A stretch of DNA of 8,244 bases from assembly GCA_964356135.1 (NCBI GenBank), contig CAYHGV010000113.1, positions 1-8,244 of the forward strand. Direction: 5' to 3'. The notes beneath the pieces were generated by a model. That model saw nothing but the letters and a program-made list of their open reading frames with translations. It made no database searches and was not told the origin of the DNA. This stretch comes from CAYHGV01 sp964356135 (GTDB lineage: Bacteria > Hydrothermota > Tepidihabitantia > CAYHGV01). Position numbers and translations under genes: made by a program. The first letter of the stretch is position 1; each line of letters starts with the position of its first letter. Positions 4,905 to 8,244 of the stretch are shown piece after piece.

Positions 4905-6872
4905 TCACCAATCCAAACCTACTCCTTTTTCCATCGGAATCGGTTCTTTTTCGTTCGCTCCTTTTTGAGTCCAGATTTTTCCGTTTTTCGCAAATGGTTT
5001 CGAATACTTGTCCTTGCCGCCGGTATCCATAAACAGACCCATGCAGAGCATCTTGTCCCGAATCCCACCGCGCGGGCCTTCGATATTGGCACGACCGAGG
5101 GTCGTCCCGGCGCTGACATTGTATGTATCATCACCGAGCTTATCCCAGAAAATTCCGATGCCGTTGGCATTGCCACCGCCCAGGCTCAAATTCGGCGCAT
5201 CATAGGTGTCATTGCCCGAACAATCGACGAGAAAACCGACGGTAAAATCATGGCCCGCACCCTGCGCCATGTTGATCGTCGCCTTGTAATGGTCGTCACC
5301 CGAACCTTCGTAGAGGATGCCGACACCGAAATGGGCACCCGACCCTTGCACATACCAGATTCCATTGTATTCGTCGTTACCGCTCGAATCGGCTAAAATC
5401 CCGACTCCGTACCAATAGGCACAGCCCTGGCCGAAGACACCGCAGGAATAACGGTCGTTGCCCGAACCATCAGCCAGAATACCGACCCCACCGGCTAACG
5501 AGTGTCCATCGGTAAAATCGGCGCGCTTACCAAAACCCATCCCCTGTGCCAATGACGAGTTGTGTTCCTTGGACTGGGCGGACGGAAAAACGATATCCGA
5601 ATCATTGGCGATATAAACATCATTGCCTTCGTTATCGACCAGCACTCCACAACCTTTGACATAGCCATAACCCTGTCCCTGCTGATAGGTCAGATAGTAG
5701 TCGTTGCCCTGCCGGTTGATGCAGACACCAAGCCCGAACAGGCCGGCCCCCTGTGCTGCCGTAAAGGATTTCAAGGTATCATCACCGGCTTCATCGTAGA
5801 GTAGACCAATCCCGAAAACACCCGCACCCTGGGTGATATTTTTGCTGTCGTAGAAATCATTGCCTTCAAGGTCGATCAAAAAGCTGTAGCCTAAAATCGC
5901 GCCACCGAAACTCGGTCTATTTTTTGCGGTGCTGATATACTTGTCATTACCGGCACAGTCAATAAGAATCGATATCGAATTTGCCGGGCTGAGATTGGAC
6001 GCACCGGTATAATAGGTATCGTTGCCGCCCAAATCGACGATTAAAAAAGGCTTAAGGGTGTCAGGATAGATATTATCTTCGGTGCCGTTGATGATAATAT
6101 CGCCCAACGGCGTTGGACACCGGAAACTAATCGGCCCGGTCGGCGTAAATCTTTTTAGTCGCGCCACTGCCGAATCCAGAACAAGCCCCAGGTCGGTGGC
6201 GCCGGTAGAGAGATACTCGTAATCAATTTTGTCGATCGCGCTTTCGGTCTGGCGAATCGTGTTATAATTGGTCGTGTCGGAGTCGAGCCCGACGATATAG
6301 TTAATCACTCCGTTATAGAGCTTATCCTTATCAGTAAGCGATTCAAATGCCTGCTGCTGCCAGCTCAAAGCACTTGCCGCCGTCACAACGATCAAAGCAA
6401 CTGGTTTGGCAAGCGATTCGGGCAGAGCTGTTTTTAATTGACTCAGAATCGGGGCGGGCACCGTTTTTTCGCCCGCTTCTTTGTAGAGCAATATTACTGC
6501 ATTGGAAAGCCAGTCCGGTCCGGTTAAAAGCTTTTCATATTCGGTAACCGGATTGGTAATCAATCCTCGCCTCACTCCTGCCTTCACCCGCAGCCCGGCA
6601 AACATCACCGAAAATCCGATTGAATTTGAAACCGAGAGGGCTGACTTCGAAAAAACCGGGACATAATCAGGGATCTTATACGGGTCATCCATAAAAACAT
6701 CGAAAAAGTGGAGCCGAAACCGGTCGCCGCCATAGAAGTCCATATCGTTTCGGTCAATCCGCGCCGACTCCTGGGTTAATCCGACTTTCGCCAGCGCGGC
6801 TGCAATCGGGTCGCGTTCTCCGGCTGCAACACCGGTCGCAATTAAAATCGAAACCAGAAAGAGATTTTTCAT
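4905..6872 (-). CDS. secreted repeat protein with about 12 GND-x-Y beta-solenoid repeats
   Basis: Function not recognised. I choose the ATG at 6872 (655 aa) because AAAGGAGGG precedes it and the protein then opens with a signal peptide, MKNLFLVSILIATGVAAGER, probably cut after VAA. An earlier in-frame TTG at 6920 is part of the -35 box. Residues 25-270 form a non-repetitive domain. From about 278 to 625 a unit of 26-28 residues recurs, consensus G-x-G-[IL]-L-x-D-x-x-G-[ND]-D-x-Y then a Q-G-x-G turn. The G-[ND]-D triplets (GKD in the last unit) start at 283, 308, 337, 363, 389, 416, 471, 498, 525, 553, 580 and 619. The gap 416-471 equals two units, one having lost its triplet. Even spacing and the D/N/G-rich turns suggest a beta-helix, perhaps calcium-binding like RTX repeats, but the unit is three times longer than RTX. 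No membrane anchor or sorting tail is visible at the C-terminus. Confidence 0.8.
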   Translation of the reverse strand: MKNLFLVSILIATGVAAGERDPIAAALAKVGLTQESARIDRNDMDFYGGDRFRLHFFDVFMDDPYKIPDYVPVFSKSALSVSNSIGFSVMFAGLRVKAGVRRGLITNPVTEYEKLLTGPDWLSNAVILLYKEAGEKTVPAPILSQLKTALPESLAKPVALIVVTAASALSWQQQAFESLTDKDKLYNGVINYIVGLDSDTTNYNTIRQTESAIDKIDYEYLSTGATDLGLVLDSAVARLKRFTPTGPISFRCPTPLGDIIINGTEDNIYPDTLKPFLIVDLGGNDTYYTGASNLSPANSISILIDCAGNDKYISTAKNRPSFGGAILGYSFLIDLEGNDFYDSKNITQGAGVFGIGLLYDEAGDDTLKSFTAAQGAGLFGLGVCINRQGNDYYLTYQQGQGYGYVKGCGVLVDNEGNDVYIANDSDIVFPSAQSKEHNSSLAQGMGFGKRADFTDGHSLAGGVGILADGSGNDRYSCGVFGQGCAYWYGVGILADSSGNDEYNGIWYVQGSGAHFGVGILYEGSGDDHYKATINMAQGAGHDFTVGFLVDCSGNDTYDAPNLSLGGGNANGIGIFWDKLGDDTYNVSAGTTLGRANIEGPRGGIRDKMLCMGLFMDTGGKDKYSKPFAKNGKIWTQKGANEKEPIPMEKGVGLDW

Positions 6873-6892
6873 TTTCCCTCCTTTGACGGTTA

Positions 6893-6920
6893 ATACTATC
6901 GTAAATCTATCTTGCGTCAA
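6893..6920 (-). promoter_or_regulatory. promoter of the solenoid protein gene
   Basis: On the minus strand, TTGACG (6920-6915), a 16-bp spacer and TAGTAT (6898-6893), with the AAAGGAGGG ribosome site at 6884-6876 and ATG at 6872. The leader would be only about 15-20 nt, just enough for the ribosome site. Confidence 0.55.
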
Positions 6921-6959
6921 GCAGCATGAAATCGGTACTACTAAAATTTCAGGTTCAAT

Positions 6960-6975
6960 GTCGGATAAATCCGAC
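6960..6975. repeat. GTCGGAT/ATCCGAC palindrome between divergent genes
   Basis: A perfect 7-bp inverted repeat with a 2-nt centre, lying upstream of both the solenoid and yitT promoters. It may be an operator or part of the dispersed palindromic repeat that follows at 7004-7028. Confidence 0.45.
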
Positions 6976-7003
6976 CGCTACATTAATGAGTCCCTGTGCT
7001 TTC

Positions 7004-7028
7004 CGTGTCCGCCAAGACTCGTGGCGGA
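7004..7028. repeat. dispersed palindromic repeat, copy 2
   Basis: TCCGCCA (7008-7014) pairs with TGGCGGA (7022-7028) around a 7-nt loop, and positions 7004-7017 are the exact reverse complement of 2895-2908 beside the hairpin after sucD. The two copies are therefore related and in opposite orientation. Confidence 0.6.
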
Positions 7029-7059
7029 TCAGTGGTTTGCATAAATACTGTCGAAGTGC

Positions 7060-7088
7060 TTGACACCCAGCCACAACTGTGGTAATAG
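7060..7088 (+). promoter_or_regulatory. promoter of yitT, leaderless
   Basis: TTGACA at 7060-7065, a 17-bp spacer and TAATAG at 7083-7088. The -10 match is only partial. The ATG at 7095 starts 7 nt after the -10 box, so the transcript would begin at the start codon; no Shine-Dalgarno sequence is present. Confidence 0.5.
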
Positions 7089-7094
7089 AACTAT

Positions 7095-7952
7095 ATGGCT
7101 CGTAAATTGTTCCGCCACAGTCTCGACGTTCTCCTGATCGCCTTCGGTTCGGCTCTGATGGGCGTGTCGTATGCTGTTTTTTTGATCCCCCACCAGATTG
7201 TGCCGGGCGGTGTCGGTGGGTTATCGATTATCCTGCACCACTTTCTGAAAACACCGGTCGGACTCACCAATGTCGTTCTCAATGTCCCGATTTTTATCAT
7301 CGGCATCAGAACCCTCGGCAAAACCTTCGGGATTAAGTCGATATTAGGTATTATCCTCTTTTCGTTCTTTATCGACTTTTTCGACTACGGCGTACGCCTG
7401 CCCAGCGTCACCGACAACCGGATTCTGGCAGCAATCTACGGCGGTATCCTCCTGGGTGTCGGTTTAGGCATCGTCTTTCGCGGTCGGGGTTCGACCGGCG
7501 GCTCGGACATTATCGGCCAGATCATCAACCGCTATACCAACATCACCACCGGTATGGGAATTCTCATAACCGATTTTATTATTATCTCGCTGTCCGGAAT
7601 AACCTTCCGCTCGTTCGAAATCCCCCTCTACGGATACCTGGCGTTGTTTCTCTCGAGCCGGGTGCTTGACTTTGTCGTCGAAGGATTCAGCTACGCCCGT
7701 GCCGCGATCATCATTTCCGAAAAAACAACCGAAATATCGGAAGGCATCATGAAAGATATGAGCCGAGGCGTGACCCGACTCCACGGCCGGGGCGGGTACA
7801 CCGATACCGAAAAAGATGTCCTCCTGGTCGTCGTCAGCCGACGCGAAGTTCCGATCATTCGCCAGTTGGTCAAAGAAAAAGACCCCGGCGCCTTCGTCAT
7901 CATCACCGATGTCTATGAAGTTCTGGGGAAAGGATTTCGGCCGCGCGGCTAA
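7095..7952 (+). CDS. YitT family integral membrane protein (DUF161 + DUF2179)
   Basis: An inner-membrane protein of the YitT/DUF161 family, whose transported substrate or role is not established. The 285 aa length is typical. Hydrophobic segments lie at about residues 8-32, 56-74, 80-98, 108-130, 150-172 and 176-192, with the family motif RGRGSTGGSDII at 129-140. The cytoplasmic DUF2179 domain follows from about 203: GRGGYTDTEKDVLLVVVSRR (231-250) and DPGAFVIITDVYEVLGKGF (263-281), which resembles a PII-like fold. The start at 7095 fits the family N-terminus and an apparently leaderless promoter. It stands alone, divergent from the solenoid gene and convergent with the partial gene at the window end. 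No obvious intrinsic terminator follows. Confidence 0.92.
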   Translation: MARKLFRHSLDVLLIAFGSALMGVSYAVFLIPHQIVPGGVGGLSIILHHFLKTPVGLTNVVLNVPIFIIGIRTLGKTFGIKSILGIILFSFFIDFFDYGVRLPSVTDNRILAAIYGGILLGVGLGIVFRGRGSTGGSDIIGQIINRYTNITTGMGILITDFIIISLSGITFRSFEIPLYGYLALFLSSRVLDFVVEGFSYARAAIIISEKTTEISEGIMKDMSRGVTRLHGRGGYTDTEKDVLLVVVSRREVPIIRQLVKEKDPGAFVIITDVYEVLGKGFRPRG

Positions 7953-8031
7953 ACTTTCAATTTTCCAAGCCCGGAACCAAGCAAACCATTTTTGGCAATT
8001 CGTTCATTTCGCTGTCATTGGTGGTATCCGT

Positions 8032-8043
8032 TTATAATTATAA
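8032..8043. other. AT palindrome between convergent genes
   Basis: TTATAATTATAA, a perfect 12-bp palindrome, lies in the 110-bp gap between yitT and the minus-strand partial gene. It lacks the GC stem of a terminator and may be chance. Confidence 0.25.
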
Positions 8044-8062
8044 TGATGATGCTATATATTTT

Positions 8063-8244
8063 TTAAAACCGTAACTCCCACTGCTTCCCGGTCCACCCAA
8101 TTGTCCCGCTCGACCCCTCTCCGGTTTCAACCTGAATCTGACCGTCTTCCATTTCTCCGACCTTCAATTTTTTATCTGCCGGCGACTCCCAGACTTTTTT
8201 ATATACGCTGCCGGTAAGAGAAAAAATTACCACCCGTTCGTCTG
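8063..8244 (-). CDS. C-terminal end of an unidentified protein, cut by the window edge
   Basis: The minus strand is open from the window edge (first full codon at 8242) to a TAA at 8065-8063, giving the last 59 residues of a protein. They read in part VVIFSLTGSVYKKVWESP and end GTIGWTGKQWELRF. The pattern, short beta strands with a 'sentence' like V-x-x-[FL]-x-x-T-G and an end in W-T-G-x-x-W, resembles the blades of VCBS/FG-GAP-type beta-propeller or related secreted proteins. That is a resemblance only. The other two minus-strand frames are closed by stops early, which supports this one. The gene converges on yitT. Confidence 0.6.
   Translation of the reverse strand, partial: DERVVIFSLTGSVYKKVWESPADKKLKVGEMEDGQIQVETGEGSSGTIGWTGKQWELRF

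Noticed and set aside
4893..5396. Plus-strand ORF of 167 codons
   Set aside because: Antisense to the GND-repeat region; it is open only because the repeated codons lack stops in this frame.
6873..6920. TTG at 6920 as the start of the solenoid protein
   Set aside because: It is the -35 box TTGACG; a strong ribosome site and a signal peptide place the start at 6872.

Overview
The window looks like bacterial chromosome from an uncultured, deep-branching, Gram-negative-type lineage. A candidate phylum such as WOR-3/Stahlbacteria or a relative is my guess; no marker gene here fixes it. Supporting signs are a bacterial two-subunit succinyl-CoA ligase, sigma70-like promoters (TTGACA, 16-17 bp, TATAAT-like), a mix of leadered genes with strong AAGGAGG sites and apparently leaderless genes, a secreted solenoid protein with a signal peptide, and many short-period degenerate repeats between genes.

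Layout, left to right. Positions 1-272 hold no convincing gene, only a degenerate tRNA 3'-end-like fragment on the minus strand. From 273 a near-consensus promoter drives sucC (312-1502). sucC and sucD (1946-2818) should be adjacent, but about 440 bp separate them. That gap holds a four-helix-bundle (S23/23S-rRNA-intervening-sequence family) gene bracketed by inverted arrays of a 7-nt repeat. After sucD comes about 300 bp of CACAAAG/CACGAA repeats and a perfect 14-bp hairpin. A small XPF/ERCC4-type nuclease with helix-hairpin-helix motifs follows (3153-3791), apparently translated from a leaderless mRNA, with more CACGAA repeats after it. Positions 3850-4070 are a pyrimidine-rich, 7-nt-periodic region without a gene.

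On the minus strand lie a toxin-antitoxin module (small helical antitoxin 4719-4534, PIN toxin 4535-4113) and, upstream of it, a 655-residue secreted protein built of about 12 'GND-x-Y' repeats (6872-4905). The PIN toxin frame is intact and keeps its acidic residues but has no start codon; one missing G explains this. A divergent region with two promoters and dispersed palindromes leads to a YitT-family membrane protein on the plus strand (7095-7952). The window ends inside the 3' end of an unidentified minus-strand gene (8244-8063).

Together: sucCD is core TCA-cycle metabolism and yitT is ordinary. The accessory genes (four-helix-bundle, ERCC4 nuclease, PIN module) each sit next to short-period repeat arrays. 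The most interesting object is the four-helix-bundle gene with its 7-nt inverted arrays, which looks like a small insertion element lodged in the sucCD operon.
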